Origin: an uncultured Roseibium sp.
GTDB taxonomy: Bacteria > Pseudomonadota > Alphaproteobacteria > Rhizobiales > Stappiaceae
DNA: 64,000 bases
Reading direction: 5' to 3'
Assembly: GCF_947494555.1 (NCBI RefSeq)
Contig: NZ_CANLVF010000001.1
Span: 1,178,001 to 1,242,000, forward strand
Shown: positions 8,961 through 18,262 of the stretch, one piece after another
Numbering within the stretch: position 1 is the first letter of the stretch
How the letters are laid out: each line of letters starts with the position of its first letter
Position numbers and translations under genes: made by a program
Notes under the pieces: generated by a model
Databases searched by the model: none
The model's input: only the letters and a program-made list of their open reading frames with translations
Told to the model about the DNA's origin: nothing

Positions 8961-9025
8961 GTCGAGGTTCCGGTTTCTACACCGTCTCAATAAATGACCG
9001 GAGTGCTTCTACGCAATTGTCATTT

Positions 9026-9574
9026 TCAGTTTTGCTGTGCCAGCGACTGTTGAAACAGCGCGAATGCTGGGCCGATGTCGTCTTGCTGCGTTGGCAGCGC
9101 ATAAGAAAGCCACAAGGTGAAGTCCGCCTTTTCTCCGGAAAAGTGCCAGAGCGTCTCGCACAAGCTTGTCGGTGTCCAGTTGCGCGTTCGAAACGACACG
9201 CCCGAAGCAGCAGCACCGCTTAGATTGACGGGCTCAAACCCGGCGGCCTTGTAGCTCCTTGCGAACTTGAGGGCTTCCCTGCGTCCGGTTGCCTGAACGT
9301 GCTGGCGGACAACCGCGGTCATTCCGTCACGGCCGGTATAAATGCAGCCGGCCAGGCTGGAGGCGTCGCCCTCCATGACCTTGATCCTGTAGAACGGCCC
9401 GATGACATCAGGGCATCTAAGGCCAGTGAAGTGACGCAGTCCCTCGACGTCGCTTTGCCAGCCGGCTTCTTTTTCCGGCGGGACTTGCGCCGAAGCGGGC
9501 AGGGCGGCAAGTAAACACGCGGCCGGTATGATCACGTGCGCCCAACTTCGCAATCCGGTAGTCCACTTCGTCAA
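9026..9574 (-). CDS. Small exported protein of unknown function
   Basis: 182 residues using a TTG start at 9572-9574, which has CAGGAG seven bases upstream. A frame opening at 9631 would overlap the end of the MoxR gene and lacks this site. The N-terminus is a signal peptide (hydrophobic run IIPAACLLAALPASA). The mature part has cysteines in LRCPDVIGPF, LAGCIYTG and SLCETLW. I do not recognise a family. It follows the MoxR gene by 16 bp on the same strand, so they may be cotranscribed. Confidence 0.7.
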   Translation of the reverse strand: MTKWTTGLRSWAHVIIPAACLLAALPASAQVPPEKEAGWQSDVEGLRHFTGLRCPDVIGPFYRIKVMEGDASSLAGCIYTGRDGMTAVVRQHVQATGRREALKFARSYKAAGFEPVNLSGAAASGVSFRTRNWTPTSLCETLWHFSGEKADFTLWLSYALPTQQDDIGPAFALFQQSLAQQN

Positions 9575-9590
9575 TATGCGCTCCTGGCTG

Positions 9591-10448
9591 TCATGTACGC
9601 TCACGCCGGGACATGAAGGCAAGGCGTTCAAACAGATGCACGTCCTGCTCGTTTTTCAAAAGTGCCCCGTGCAACGGTGGTATCAGTTTGCTTCCATCTT
9701 GTTGACGAAGCGTTTCCGGATCGATGTCTTCATTCAGCAGCAGCTTGATCCAGTCGATCAGCTCCGACGTCGAAGGTTTCTTTTTCAAGCCTGGAACGTC
9801 CCTCACGTCGAAAAAGAGCCGAAGTGCTTCTGACAAAAGCCGCTTCTTTATGCCGGGGAAATGGACTTCGACGATTTCGGTCATTGTGTCCGCGTCGGGA
9901 AACTTGATGAAGTGGAAAAAGCAGCGGCGCAGAAATGCGTCTGGCAGATCTTTTTCGTTGTTCGACGTGATGATTAAGACCGGACGCTGTTTTGCCTTTA
10001 CCGTTTCGCCGGTTTCATAGACATGAAACTCCATACGGTCGAGCTCGAGCAGGAGATCGTTCGGAAACTCAATATCCGCCTTGTCGATCTCGTCGATCAG
10101 CAGAACGGGTTTATCTGAAGCTTCGAAGGCCTCCCAGAGCTTGCCCTTGCGGATGTAGTTGTTGATGTCCTTGACCCGCTCATCACCAAGCTGACTATCG
10201 CGCAGCCTGGATACCGCGTCGTATTCGTAAAGACCCTGCTGCGCTTTGGTGGTGGACTTCACATGCCACTCGATCAGGTTTGCATCCAACGCTGCCGCTA
10301 CCTGCTGCGCCAGGACAGTTTTCCCGGTTCCCGGCTCACCCTTCACGAGCAGCGGGCGTTCAAGTGCAACTGCGGCATTGACCGCGACACGCAGATCTTC
10401 CGTTGCAATATAGTCGTCAGTACCTTCAAAACGCATTTGGCCGTCCAT
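9591..10448 (-). CDS. MoxR-family AAA+ ATPase
   Basis: 285 residues. The Walker A motif GEPGTGKT is at residues 37-44 and Walker B LLIDEIDKAD ends at Asp119-Glu120; a sensor-1-like IITSNNEKDLPDAFLRRC follows. MoxR ATPases act as chaperones that help activate or insert cofactors into partner proteins, usually with a von Willebrand-factor-A protein encoded next to them. No such partner follows here, only a small exported protein. The start codon at 10446-10448 lies about 300 bp from flgE, on the opposite strand. Confidence 0.88.
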   Translation of the reverse strand: MDGQMRFEGTDDYIATEDLRVAVNAAVALERPLLVKGEPGTGKTVLAQQVAAALDANLIEWHVKSTTKAQQGLYEYDAVSRLRDSQLGDERVKDINNYIRKGKLWEAFEASDKPVLLIDEIDKADIEFPNDLLLELDRMEFHVYETGETVKAKQRPVLIITSNNEKDLPDAFLRRCFFHFIKFPDADTMTEIVEVHFPGIKKRLLSEALRLFFDVRDVPGLKKKPSTSELIDWIKLLLNEDIDPETLRQQDGSKLIPPLHGALLKNEQDVHLFERLAFMSRRERT

Positions 10449-10556
10449 TCTTCATTCACTGGCCGAAAACTGGCAGGCCCTGCGACAGGACGCAAGCCCG
10501 CAAAATGCGCTAGGCCTTCTTCTTCGCCCCAAGGGGACACTCTTGCCCAGCTGACA

Positions 10557-10569
10557 GGTAGATTTTGCC
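10557..10569. promoter_or_regulatory. Degenerate copy of the flagellar palindrome, upstream of the flgE promoter
   Basis: GGTAG-ATT-TTGCC, within the longer inverted repeat ACAGG...CCTGT at 10554-10572. Two bases of the left arm differ from the GGCAA-N3-TTGCC motif seen elsewhere. Its centre is about 108 bp upstream of the sigma-54 -24 element, a usual place for an enhancer site. Confidence 0.45.
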
Positions 10570-10669
10570 TGTCGCGACAGAATTTGCTGATTTGATGCCC
10601 TCAAGAATTGATTCCGAATTTAGATTTAAGCTACTGAAAAATAACAACTTTGTTCGTCTTCTAGTAAAT

Positions 10670-10685
10670 TGGCACATCCTTTGCG
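10670..10685 (+). promoter_or_regulatory. Sigma-54 promoter of flgE-flgK-flgL
   Basis: TGGCAC-N5-TTGCG with GG at 10671-10672 and GC at 10683-10684, exactly 10 bases apart as RpoN promoters require. It ends 65 bp before the flgE ATG. Hook genes of Caulobacter are transcribed from such promoters with FlbD as activator. Confidence 0.85.
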
Positions 10686-10749
10686 GGTGTCTTGCCGATT
10701 ATGGGCAGAAGCCCGTACGCGCAATGCCCAATTATCAAGAGGACGACAC

Positions 10750-12135
10750 ATGGGTATTTATGGGGCTATCAACTCGGCTGTTTCGGGGCTGACTGCACAG
10801 GCGATTGCCTTGGAGAATATCTCCGGTAACGTTGCCAATTCGCAGACAACCGGATTCAAGCGTCTCGACACGACATTTTCCGACCTAGTGTCCGGTGGTG
10901 GGGCGACCCAGGGATCACAGGTTTCCGGAACCACCTACGCGACATCGCGAGCTACCAACACCATCCAGGGTGATATCACCCAGGTCGATGTTGACACCTA
11001 TATGGCAATCAACGGCGAAGGGTATTTTGTCGTGACCCAGGCGGCCGATGTGGTTGACGGATCGACGACCTTCGCCGACGAAACCTTCTATACCCGTGCG
11101 GGCGACTTTGAGCGCGATCAGGACGGATATCTCGTCAACAGTGCCGGCTACTACCTGCAGGGCTTTGCGCTGGATGCGGTCACCGGCAACGCGGTTGGCG
11201 ATGATCCGACGGTTATTCGGATTGAAAACCAGCCGCTTGCGGCTTCGGCGACAACGACTGTCGATTATCAGGCAAACCTGCCGCGTATCCCCAGCACAAA
11301 TGATTACGACGGATCAACGGCGTCGACAGCACTCCTGGCAGCGGCGGTCGGTACTGGCAACGTGGCTGTAGCAAACGAGACGGACTTTCTGAACAGTTCC
11401 ATCTCCGGCGGCTCAGTGACGATTTATAACCAAAACGGTACGGCGATGAACGTCGAGGTGCGTTATGCCAAGACGGCGAACGCCGATGTCGGCCCGCCCG
11501 TGGTCAATGATACCTGGACCATGTACCTTAGCTCTGGAGGCGACGCGACGACCGCCTACTACGATGTTGGCGACGTTGAGTTCGACACAACCGGTGCATT
11601 GACCAGCATGACAGCCGGCGCGATCGGTACCGTCAATGCCACGACCGATGGATTTGATATTGCGTCGCTGACGATCAACGGAACCACAGCAGCGGGTGTC
11701 GGTGTTTCTTTCTCCAACAACTCATTGACCCAGTATTCCGACCCTGACGGAACTGCAAGCTCGGTTGCTCTGGACCAGGACGGGTATCCTGCCGGGGAAT
11801 TGACAGGCGTTGCGGTTGATGAATCCGGCCGTGTGATCGCCAGCTATTCAAACAGCCAGCAGCGTGCCGTTTTTGAAATTCCGCTCGCGACCTTTGAGGC
11901 GGAGCAGAACCTGAAGCGTGTTGATGGTGCGGCGTTCGCCGCGACCACGTCGTCGGGCGAGGCGGACTTGACCGGAGGAGGTCAGATACTGGCCAACAAC
12001 CTGGAACTCTCCAATGCAGACATTGCCGATGAGTTTTCCAAGCTGATCATTACGCAGCAGGCCTATTCGGCCAATTCGCGGATCGTTACCTCCGCGGATG
12101 AAATGCTCGACGATGCCCTCAACATGGTCCGGTAA
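10750..12135 (+). CDS. flgE: Flagellar hook protein FlgE
   Basis: 461 residues from the ATG at 10750, which follows AAGAGGA; a longer frame from 10669 would run through the sigma-54 promoter and is rejected. FlgE polymerises into the hook outside the cell after export through the flagellar type III apparatus. The N-terminal rod/hook motif (MGIYGAINSAVSGLTAQAIA...NISGNVANSQTTGFKR) and the C-terminal helix with QQAYSANSRIVTSADEML are typical; the middle is the variable hook domain. It is followed by flgK and flgL in the same direction, with a hairpin after flgE. Confidence 0.93.
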   Translation: MGIYGAINSAVSGLTAQAIALENISGNVANSQTTGFKRLDTTFSDLVSGGGATQGSQVSGTTYATSRATNTIQGDITQVDVDTYMAINGEGYFVVTQAADVVDGSTTFADETFYTRAGDFERDQDGYLVNSAGYYLQGFALDAVTGNAVGDDPTVIRIENQPLAASATTTVDYQANLPRIPSTNDYDGSTASTALLAAAVGTGNVAVANETDFLNSSISGGSVTIYNQNGTAMNVEVRYAKTANADVGPPVVNDTWTMYLSSGGDATTAYYDVGDVEFDTTGALTSMTAGAIGTVNATTDGFDIASLTINGTTAAGVGVSFSNNSLTQYSDPDGTASSVALDQDGYPAGELTGVAVDESGRVIASYSNSQQRAVFEIPLATFEAEQNLKRVDGAAFAATTSSGEADLTGGGQILANNLELSNADIADEFSKLIITQQAYSANSRIVTSADEMLDDALNMVR

Positions 12136-12142
12136 TGACACC

Positions 12143-12172
12143 CTTGCCGACGGGTCATGATCCGTCGGCAAG
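12143..12172 (+). promoter_or_regulatory. Intercistronic hairpin between flgE and flgK
   Basis: An 11-bp perfect stem (CTTGCCGACGG with CCGTCGGCAAG) closes an 8-base loop 8 bp after the flgE stop. No T-run follows, so it is not a strong terminator; it may stabilise the flgE end of the mRNA or attenuate read-through so that more hook than junction protein is made (inference). Confidence 0.6.
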
Positions 12173-12208
12173 CCTGGTGCATTAGCGTCCGTCAAAGGAG
12201 GACCGGCC

Positions 12209-14062
12209 ATGGGTCTTTCAAGTGCCCTGAACACTGCGGTCTTTGGAATTACCTACAACCAGCGTCAACTCGACGTTACGGCGAACAACATCGCCAACGC
12301 CGACACGGTCGGCTATTCCAAAAAGACAATTGCGGCGACCGCATATTTTGACGGCCAGGGAAACGTTGCCGGCCTAACGGCGACGGAACTTACCAGGGTC
12401 ATCGACGAACAGATCCAGGCGGACTATTTCAATTCGCTCGCAGATACGAATTACGCCAGGCAGATTTCAAACTACACCGATCGTCTGGACAGTATCTTCG
12501 GTACCATTGGCGACAACAGCGGGCTGTCCAACCTTGTCGGCAACCTTTCTTCCGCTTTGTCGACGTTGATGAACGATCCGGGCAACTATACCGCCCAACA
12601 GGAAGTCATTGCGGCATCGGAAGCCTTTGCGCGCGAGCTCAACAGCGCTTATGGGCGTATCACCGATCTCAGACAGGAAGCCGACGATTCTCTGGCGCTC
12701 CAGACGCAGACAGTCAACAACCTGCTGACAAGCATCGAGGACATCGACAACGCCATCAGGGACGCGACACAGTCCAACATTTCAACGGCGGACATGGAAG
12801 ACGAGCGAGACCGCCTTGTCGAGCAGCTCTCAGGTTATCTCGACATTGAAGTTTCAGACGGAACAAACAACACGCTGTTCATCCAGACCGCGGACGGGCA
12901 ACAATTATACTCGGACGGTCAGGCGTCGACACTCAGTTTCACGACGACCCACCTGCTGCAGCCCGGTGTCTCCGGGCAGACCGTGACCGCGACAACGCCC
13001 GGAGGTTCGACCTTTGACGTTATCGCCGCATCCAATTCGGGCGCAATGATTGCAACGGCTGAGCTCAGGGATGAAATTCTGATCGAAGCACAGAAGCAGC
13101 TTGATACGATAGCGGCCGAGATATCGCTCGCGTTTTCAAACGTGAACGTTGAAAGCAGCGCCGTGACAGTGGGTCTTGACAACGGATTTGATCTTGATGT
13201 CTCCGCACTGCAGGCGGGGAATACGATCACACTTGAATACACTGACAACGTCGGAGCCGCGCAATCCGTCACACTGGTCGCAGTCTCAGATCCCAGTCTT
13301 CTGCCGTTGGACAATACAGCCACTGCAGACGCGAATGACACGGTTTTTGGAATTGATATTTCAAGTGGATTGCCGGCCACTTATATCACGAACATCACCG
13401 CAGCCCTGGCCGGCACAGGGCTGCAGGTGAGCAACAACGGGTCGGATGAACTTCGCGTTCTGGGAGACGTAACCGGACCGACAAGCGTTGAGAGCCTCAC
13501 AGGAAATGTTACCGTCACTGCGAATTCTGACCAGGGTCTCGGTCTGGCAATCTTCGTCGATCAGCGGGCAGGGACGGAAACATTCACGGACGCCCTGGAA
13601 TCCGGCGGACAGCGGGTCGGTTATGCAAGCGGGATCAGTGTGAACCCAGCCCTTTTGGCCGACAGCTCTCTTCTGGTCGACTACCAGACGACGCCGACAG
13701 CGAACACTTCGAACGATCCGGCGCGCCCTGAATTTCTGCACAATGCGTTGAATTCGGGCGCGGTCTATTTCGACCCTGGCGCCGGGATTGGCAGCACGTC
13801 CTCGCCGTTCGAAGGCACAGTGATCGACTATATCAATCACACGATCGCGTTTCAGGGGAACCAGGCGGAAGATGCCAAGACCTATGCCACGGCAAAGGAA
13901 ACCCTGACGACCAATCTCGCGATCCGATACGAAGAAAGCTTCTCAGTGGATCTGGACACAGAGCTTGCCTTCATGGTGCAGCTCGAGAATGCCTATGCCG
14001 CCAATGCCCGTGTAATGCAGACCATCAAAGAGCTTTTCGATGAGCTCCTGAACATCGTTTAA
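12209..14062 (+). CDS. flgK: Flagellar hook-associated protein 1 (FlgK)
   Basis: 617 residues; AAAGGAGG precedes the ATG. FlgK forms the first hook-filament junction ring. The N-terminus has the shared hook/rod motif (LSSALNTAVFGITYNQRQLDVTANNIANADTVGYSKK), the C-terminus ends in ELAFMVQLENAYAANARVMQTIKELFDELLNIV, and the middle holds long coiled helices followed by beta-rich insertions. It lies 73 bp after flgE and 8 bp before flgL, consistent with one transcript. Confidence 0.93.
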   Translation: MGLSSALNTAVFGITYNQRQLDVTANNIANADTVGYSKKTIAATAYFDGQGNVAGLTATELTRVIDEQIQADYFNSLADTNYARQISNYTDRLDSIFGTIGDNSGLSNLVGNLSSALSTLMNDPGNYTAQQEVIAASEAFARELNSAYGRITDLRQEADDSLALQTQTVNNLLTSIEDIDNAIRDATQSNISTADMEDERDRLVEQLSGYLDIEVSDGTNNTLFIQTADGQQLYSDGQASTLSFTTTHLLQPGVSGQTVTATTPGGSTFDVIAASNSGAMIATAELRDEILIEAQKQLDTIAAEISLAFSNVNVESSAVTVGLDNGFDLDVSALQAGNTITLEYTDNVGAAQSVTLVAVSDPSLLPLDNTATADANDTVFGIDISSGLPATYITNITAALAGTGLQVSNNGSDELRVLGDVTGPTSVESLTGNVTVTANSDQGLGLAIFVDQRAGTETFTDALESGGQRVGYASGISVNPALLADSSLLVDYQTTPTANTSNDPARPEFLHNALNSGAVYFDPGAGIGSTSSPFEGTVIDYINHTIAFQGNQAEDAKTYATAKETLTTNLAIRYEESFSVDLDTELAFMVQLENAYAANARVMQTIKELFDELLNIV

Positions 14063-14070
14063 GGTGCGCA

Positions 14071-15606
14071 ATGACTTTTTCGACGATCACAACGTCCCGG
14101 TCTTATCTCACCCAGCAGCTTAGCGCGCTCAACAACCAGTTGTCCGACAAGACAACACAGCTTGCCACTGGAAAAGTCGGCACGACCTATGGAGAGATCG
14201 GGGACAGCCGGTTGCTTGATATCCAGTTGACCCAGAAGGTCAGCCTGATTGAGAGTTATCAGGAAACGATCACCATCTCGAACCTGCATCTGGAAACACT
14301 CTCTCTTTCACTGGAGCGACTTGAATCCATACGCCAGGATTCCAAGTCCGCGATGGACACCAATGACTTTATCCTTCAGAACGATGGGCAGACCCAGACA
14401 CAATCGCGCGCCGAACTGTTGCTGACGGAAACGCTGAATATTCTGAACACGGAAATCGCCGGCTACTACATATTCGGCGGAACGGATGCAATTTCCGACC
14501 CGGTTGCCGCACTGGACGCAATCCTTGACGGCACCACAGGCGCTGATGGATTGCGCAGCTACATCAGTGAGTATTCGGAAGCCAATCTCGGTGCAGCCAA
14601 CAACGGCAGGCTGACCATCTCCGCGTTGACGACCAACTATGCAGGCGCTGTGCCGACGGATTCGACCTTCACGATTGCGGAAGACGGGGCGCACGATTTC
14701 GGGTTCGACATTTCCGCTGTGACGTCCACGCTCACCAATGCAGCTATCACAGGTCCTCTGGCGGCAGATCCGGACAGCTTCGACGTTCAATTTACAGGGC
14801 AGCCGAACCTTGGTGAAACCATCAAGCTCGACCTGACTATGCCGCCGACCCATACGGAGACAGTGTCGATTGAGCTGACCGCTGCATCCACCAACGAAGC
14901 AGAGGGAACGTTCGCGATTGGCGCAGATCTGGAGGAAACGGCACAGAACCTTTTGACCGCGCTCACTGCGGAAATCGAGAATGAGGCGCAAACCACACTG
15001 CGTGCTGTTTCCGATGAATGGGCCGGCGACGAGTTTTTTACGACATTTTCCGGCGAGGTCCCGCTTCGTGTGAGTGGTCCCCCCTATTCGACGGCAACAA
15101 CCCAAACCTCCGGTGCATCAACCACACTCGAGTGGTATGAGGGAAGGAACACTTCCACAACGGACGCGCGTGCCGACAAAAATGCTGTGATCGACTCCGA
15201 TCTGACGGCGCAATACGGCGTCCGGGCAAACGAAACCCCGCTCAAGGAGCTTGTTCAAGCCCTGGCGACCTTTGTTGCGGCAGACTTTTCCGGTGGCACA
15301 TCCACCGATGAAGAATACTACAACGAGCTTTCGGCAAATCTGCGCAGCATCCTGCAGCCGGTTGGTGTTGACCAGTCTGGAATTGTCGACATTGCCACGG
15401 ACATAGCCATCACACACAGAACCGTTTCCCTCACGGGGGAACGTCACGTTCAGATGAAAAGTACGTTTGAGGGGACGATTGCCGACATCGAGGCCATCGA
15501 TCAAAATCAAGTGGCGGCGGAAATTCTACAACTACAGAACAATATCGAGGTTTCCTATCGCGCCTCTTCAATCATCTTCAATCTGAGCCTGTCCGACTAT
15601 CTCTAG
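14071..15606 (+). CDS. flgL: Flagellar hook-associated protein 3 (FlgL)
   Basis: 511 residues starting 8 bp after flgK. FlgL forms the second junction ring, to which flagellin attaches. The N-terminal flagellin-like helix (LTQQLSALNNQLSDKTTQLATGKVGTTYGEIGDS), the FGGTDAISDP turn and the C-terminal helix (AAEILQLQNNIEVSYRASSIIFNLSLSDYL) fit the family. It is clearly longer than the enterobacterial protein, by an inserted beta-rich region at about residues 150-370. Last gene of the rightward hook operon. Confidence 0.9.
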   Translation: MTFSTITTSRSYLTQQLSALNNQLSDKTTQLATGKVGTTYGEIGDSRLLDIQLTQKVSLIESYQETITISNLHLETLSLSLERLESIRQDSKSAMDTNDFILQNDGQTQTQSRAELLLTETLNILNTEIAGYYIFGGTDAISDPVAALDAILDGTTGADGLRSYISEYSEANLGAANNGRLTISALTTNYAGAVPTDSTFTIAEDGAHDFGFDISAVTSTLTNAAITGPLAADPDSFDVQFTGQPNLGETIKLDLTMPPTHTETVSIELTAASTNEAEGTFAIGADLEETAQNLLTALTAEIENEAQTTLRAVSDEWAGDEFFTTFSGEVPLRVSGPPYSTATTQTSGASTTLEWYEGRNTSTTDARADKNAVIDSDLTAQYGVRANETPLKELVQALATFVAADFSGGTSTDEEYYNELSANLRSILQPVGVDQSGIVDIATDIAITHRTVSLTGERHVQMKSTFEGTIADIEAIDQNQVAAEILQLQNNIEVSYRASSIIFNLSLSDYL

Positions 15607-15644
15607 TGCCTGATCGCCGTCACACCGCTGGGGGCCATTGATCA

Positions 15645-15680
15645 ACAAAAAAGCCGGTTGCGATCAGCACCGGCCTTTTT
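15645..15680. terminator. Bidirectional terminator between flgL and flaF
   Basis: GCCGGT (15653-15658) pairs with ACCGGC (15669-15674), with an A-run before and a T-run after the stem, so it reads as a terminator in both directions. It separates the convergent flgL (+) and flbT-flaF (-) transcripts. Confidence 0.75.
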
Positions 15681-15700
15681 CATTTTGAGACGTGCAGGGC

Positions 15701-16081
15701 CTATTCGGCTTCCGCACGGTCCCGCAAACCTTCAGCGATCGCGCGATTGATGTTGATCAGTGAATTGAGCTTTTCAGGATCATCCGTCGTGATGACGGTA
15801 ATTGTTTGCTTGAAAACAAATACTGCCAACGAGGCAATGTTGTTTTTGATGTCCTGCGGGAGCTGGCTTTCTTCGCTTGTCGCTGACGTTACCAGAATGC
15901 TCCAAAGCTTGCGATTGTAGACTAGTGCATCGTCTTTTTCAGCAAGCGTTGAATCACCCCATTCATCCTTGATCAGCTGCAGCCGGGCTGCGGCTTTCAT
16001 CAGCAGATTCGCTTCCAGCTCTCTCGGTGACATCGCCACCTGACTCGTTTTCTGGTAAGCTTGCGCTGCCTGCTTGTACAT
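15701..16081 (-). CDS. flaF: Flagellar biosynthesis regulator FlaF
   Basis: 126 residues, all-helical, matching the alphaproteobacterial FlaF family (YKQAAQAYQKTSQVAMSPRELEANLLMKAAARLQ at the start, then LVYNRKLWSILVTSA and DIKNNIASLAVFVFKQT). In Caulobacter FlaF is needed for flagellin synthesis or secretion and opposes FlbT. The start lies inside the flbT reading frame, overlapping it by 119 nt in another frame. Downstream of flbT on the same strand, beside the flagellin array. Confidence 0.9.
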   Translation of the reverse strand: MYKQAAQAYQKTSQVAMSPRELEANLLMKAAARLQLIKDEWGDSTLAEKDDALVYNRKLWSILVTSATSEESQLPQDIKNNIASLAVFVFKQTITVITTDDPEKLNSLININRAIAEGLRDRAEAE

Positions 16082-16457
16082 GACCGATCAGCGTCCCTTC
16101 ATACTCAATAAGCTTGCGTGCTTCTTTCAGTGCTTTATAGAAGGCGCCGGTTAGGATGGAGTTACTGATCCTGGTAACATAGGGGATCGTACTCGGCGCA
16201 GCTTTCACTATATCGTTGACGAGAGTGAAGTAGTTCTCCTGAATTCTCTCGATATCCGTAGACAGGTACATGAGCTGAACGGCCAGATAGACGCGTTTTG
16301 CCGGTGTATCCGCTGTCGCAGGCGTGAGAATGTCTTTTTCTCGCAGAATGGGAGCCTGGCCTTCGATAAAGAGGCGGGTCCGCTGATTGTCATTCGTGAT
16401 GACACTGTCGCCAATTATAATCCTCTCGCCCGGTTTTAGCTCGACCTTGAGCGCCAT
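15963..16457 (-). CDS. flbT: Flagellin mRNA regulator FlbT
   Basis: 164 residues from the ATG at 16455-16457 (MALKVELKPGERIIIGDSVI). FlbT binds the 5' untranslated region of flagellin mRNA in Caulobacter and restrains translation until the hook is finished. The family core runs to KEARKLIEYEGTLIGHV; the last ~40 residues, rich in Gly, Ser, Glu and Asp, are encoded over the start of flaF in a different frame. The gene starts 91 bp downstream of the flagellin gene that ends at 16549. Confidence 0.9.
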   Translation of the reverse strand: MALKVELKPGERIIIGDSVITNDNQRTRLFIEGQAPILREKDILTPATADTPAKRVYLAVQLMYLSTDIERIQENYFTLVNDIVKAAPSTIPYVTRISNSILTGAFYKALKEARKLIEYEGTLIGHVQAGSASLPENESGGDVTERAGSESADESRSPAAADQG

Positions 16458-16491
16458 TCCGTGCCCTCCACGCTTGAGTATCGCTTCCAAA

Positions 16492-16511
16492 CGTTAACGA
16501 ATTGGTTAACG
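16492..16511. promoter_or_regulatory. Perfect inverted repeat with two TTAA cores before flbT
   Basis: CGTTAAC-N6-GTTAACG lies 35-54 bp upstream of the flbT start. The TTAA cores are 8 bases apart, one more than a canonical CtrA box, so it could be a weak CtrA site or another operator. Confidence 0.45.
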
Positions 16512-16548
16512 ACGGCCTCCGATACCTTAATGCTTTTCATCCCGGGTG

Positions 16549-18042
16549 TTAACCGAACAGGCTCAAGACGCTCTGATCTGCCTGGTTTGCAAGGGAAAGT
16601 GCTGTCGATGACAACTGCTGGCGCGTTTGAAGTGCAAGCATGTTGGCACCTTCTTCATTCATGTCGGCAATCGTGAGCTCGCCTGCACCTACCTCAAGAG
16701 TATTGATCAGGTTCTGCGTGAAGTCCGTTCTGATTTCGACGGTTGACAGCGACGTACCCATCGACCGGGCTGCCGTTCGCAATTCATCGAGGGCAGCATT
16801 GATCGCCTGAAGCGTTCGATCAATATCAGTATCTGACTTAAACTCCGATGCCGCCGCCGTCAGCCCAACAGTTCCGCTGGCACTGCCCAGAGTTGCTCTG
16901 TTAAAGTCCGAGTTGTTGCTCGTGATGTCAAAGGAAACCTCGCCAATCAGACTGATGCTGCCGCCCGAGAACGTAGCGTCGAGCCCTTTGACATTGTTGA
17001 TGAAGGAAACCAGATCACTGACAGTTGTTTCGGAATCGATTTCGATAGAGGCGGGCTCAAAACCGTTCCCATCGGTGATCGTGATGGTGTCTCCGGCCTG
17101 GAAGCCCCCTGATGAAATCAGAGTCGCGGTTGAACTTAGTGAAGAGACTGTCAGGGAGGAGGTTGTTCCGCCAGTTGCACCACCGTCGGTGGCCGTACCG
17201 CCACCGGCATTGTCTTTGGAAATATAGATCGGGTTCGCGTTACCGGTCGTGAGCGAGATAGAGTCGGTCGCTTCATCGAAATCCGTGTGTAGACCGCTCA
17301 GGTCATTGAGAGCGTCGACATAATCCTGAACGGTCGTGATATCGGTTCCCACCGTAAGTGTGGTCGTGCCGGAACTGTCGGTGATCGTTACCTGATCGCC
17401 ATTCGACCAATCGGCAAGATCCGTCAAATTGGAGGACGCCTGCAGGCCGGTCAGCGAGAGGGATCCCGTCCCGCCGTAGAGGTTGAACGATGCCGTCCCT
17501 GTTCCACCGGTGTCCAGGTCGTCGAGGTTAAGGCCGTCATCAAGCGAGGTGTCGGTAAAATCAACGGGGTTAACCGTCAAATTGGACGTGCTGTCCTCGT
17601 TGAAGATAACTTCCAGCTCATTGCCGGCACCTGCGAGCAGGTTCTTGCCCTTGTAGCTGGAATCTCGTGCCATATCCTCGATCTGCTCGAGAATGTCATT
17701 GTACTGACTGGCAAATTGCTTGCGTTCGAACTCGCTGGATGTCTGGAGTGCCTGGTTGGCGATCGCCTTGGCGGATTCGACAAGTTTCGTGATCGAGGTG
17801 ATGCCCTTATCGGCCGCCTTGATGGTCTGAACCGCCTGACCCATGTTGTCCAGCAGGTTCGCAAGGTCACTTGCCCTGTCGTTCAGAGACTGCGCCGTAA
17901 AGAAAGAATTCGGGTTGTCGAGCGCCGTGTTGACCTTGAGGCCTGTGGCAAGACGTGTCTGGGTAATCGATTGAAGATCTGCCGTTTGCTTGAGTGACAG
18001 AAGATTGTCCCGAACCGCGCTTGATAGAACAATATCAGACAT
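16549..18042 (-). CDS. Flagellin 1 (divergent member of the array)
   Basis: 497 residues. The conserved flagellin ends are clear: MSDIVLSSAVRDNLLSLKQT with ATGLKVNTALDNPNSFF at the N-terminus, and a C-terminal half with NTLEVGAGELTIADMNEEGANMLALQTRQQLSSTALSLANQADQSVLSLF. The central 250 residues differ from the other three flagellins and carry Gly/Thr-rich stretches (GGGTATDGGATGGTTSS). Exported through the flagellar apparatus to build the filament. It has no strong hairpin after its stop, so its transcript may continue into flbT-flaF. Confidence 0.93.
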   Translation of the reverse strand: MSDIVLSSAVRDNLLSLKQTADLQSITQTRLATGLKVNTALDNPNSFFTAQSLNDRASDLANLLDNMGQAVQTIKAADKGITSITKLVESAKAIANQALQTSSEFERKQFASQYNDILEQIEDMARDSSYKGKNLLAGAGNELEVIFNEDSTSNLTVNPVDFTDTSLDDGLNLDDLDTGGTGTASFNLYGGTGSLSLTGLQASSNLTDLADWSNGDQVTITDSSGTTTLTVGTDITTVQDYVDALNDLSGLHTDFDEATDSISLTTGNANPIYISKDNAGGGTATDGGATGGTTSSLTVSSLSSTATLISSGGFQAGDTITITDGNGFEPASIEIDSETTVSDLVSFINNVKGLDATFSGGSISLIGEVSFDITSNNSDFNRATLGSASGTVGLTAAASEFKSDTDIDRTLQAINAALDELRTAARSMGTSLSTVEIRTDFTQNLINTLEVGAGELTIADMNEEGANMLALQTRQQLSSTALSLANQADQSVLSLFG

Positions 18043-18262
18043 CAGACTTCACCGCTTTCCTAAGTTCAGTGTCCGCCGAAAGTGCTTCTCAGAGGCTGCT
18101 GAAGTTGAGCGCGCACAATTGACGTAATTCTGAATGGAAAGTTAATCGGTCATGCACTGATTAACGCGATATAAATAAAAGTTACCAAAAGCTTTCTTTT
18201 AACCAATTGAAAAATATGACAGAAATCTTGGAGCTTTGGACTGTATTCAGTGTCGGAAATGA

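Noticed and set aside
10669-10749. Longer start of FlgE at 10669
   Set aside because: The extra codons overlap the -24/-12 promoter; the ATG at 10750 has a ribosome site and begins the family motif.
16492-16511. Canonical CtrA box before flbT
   Set aside because: The two TTAA cores are 8 bases apart rather than 7; kept only as an inverted repeat.
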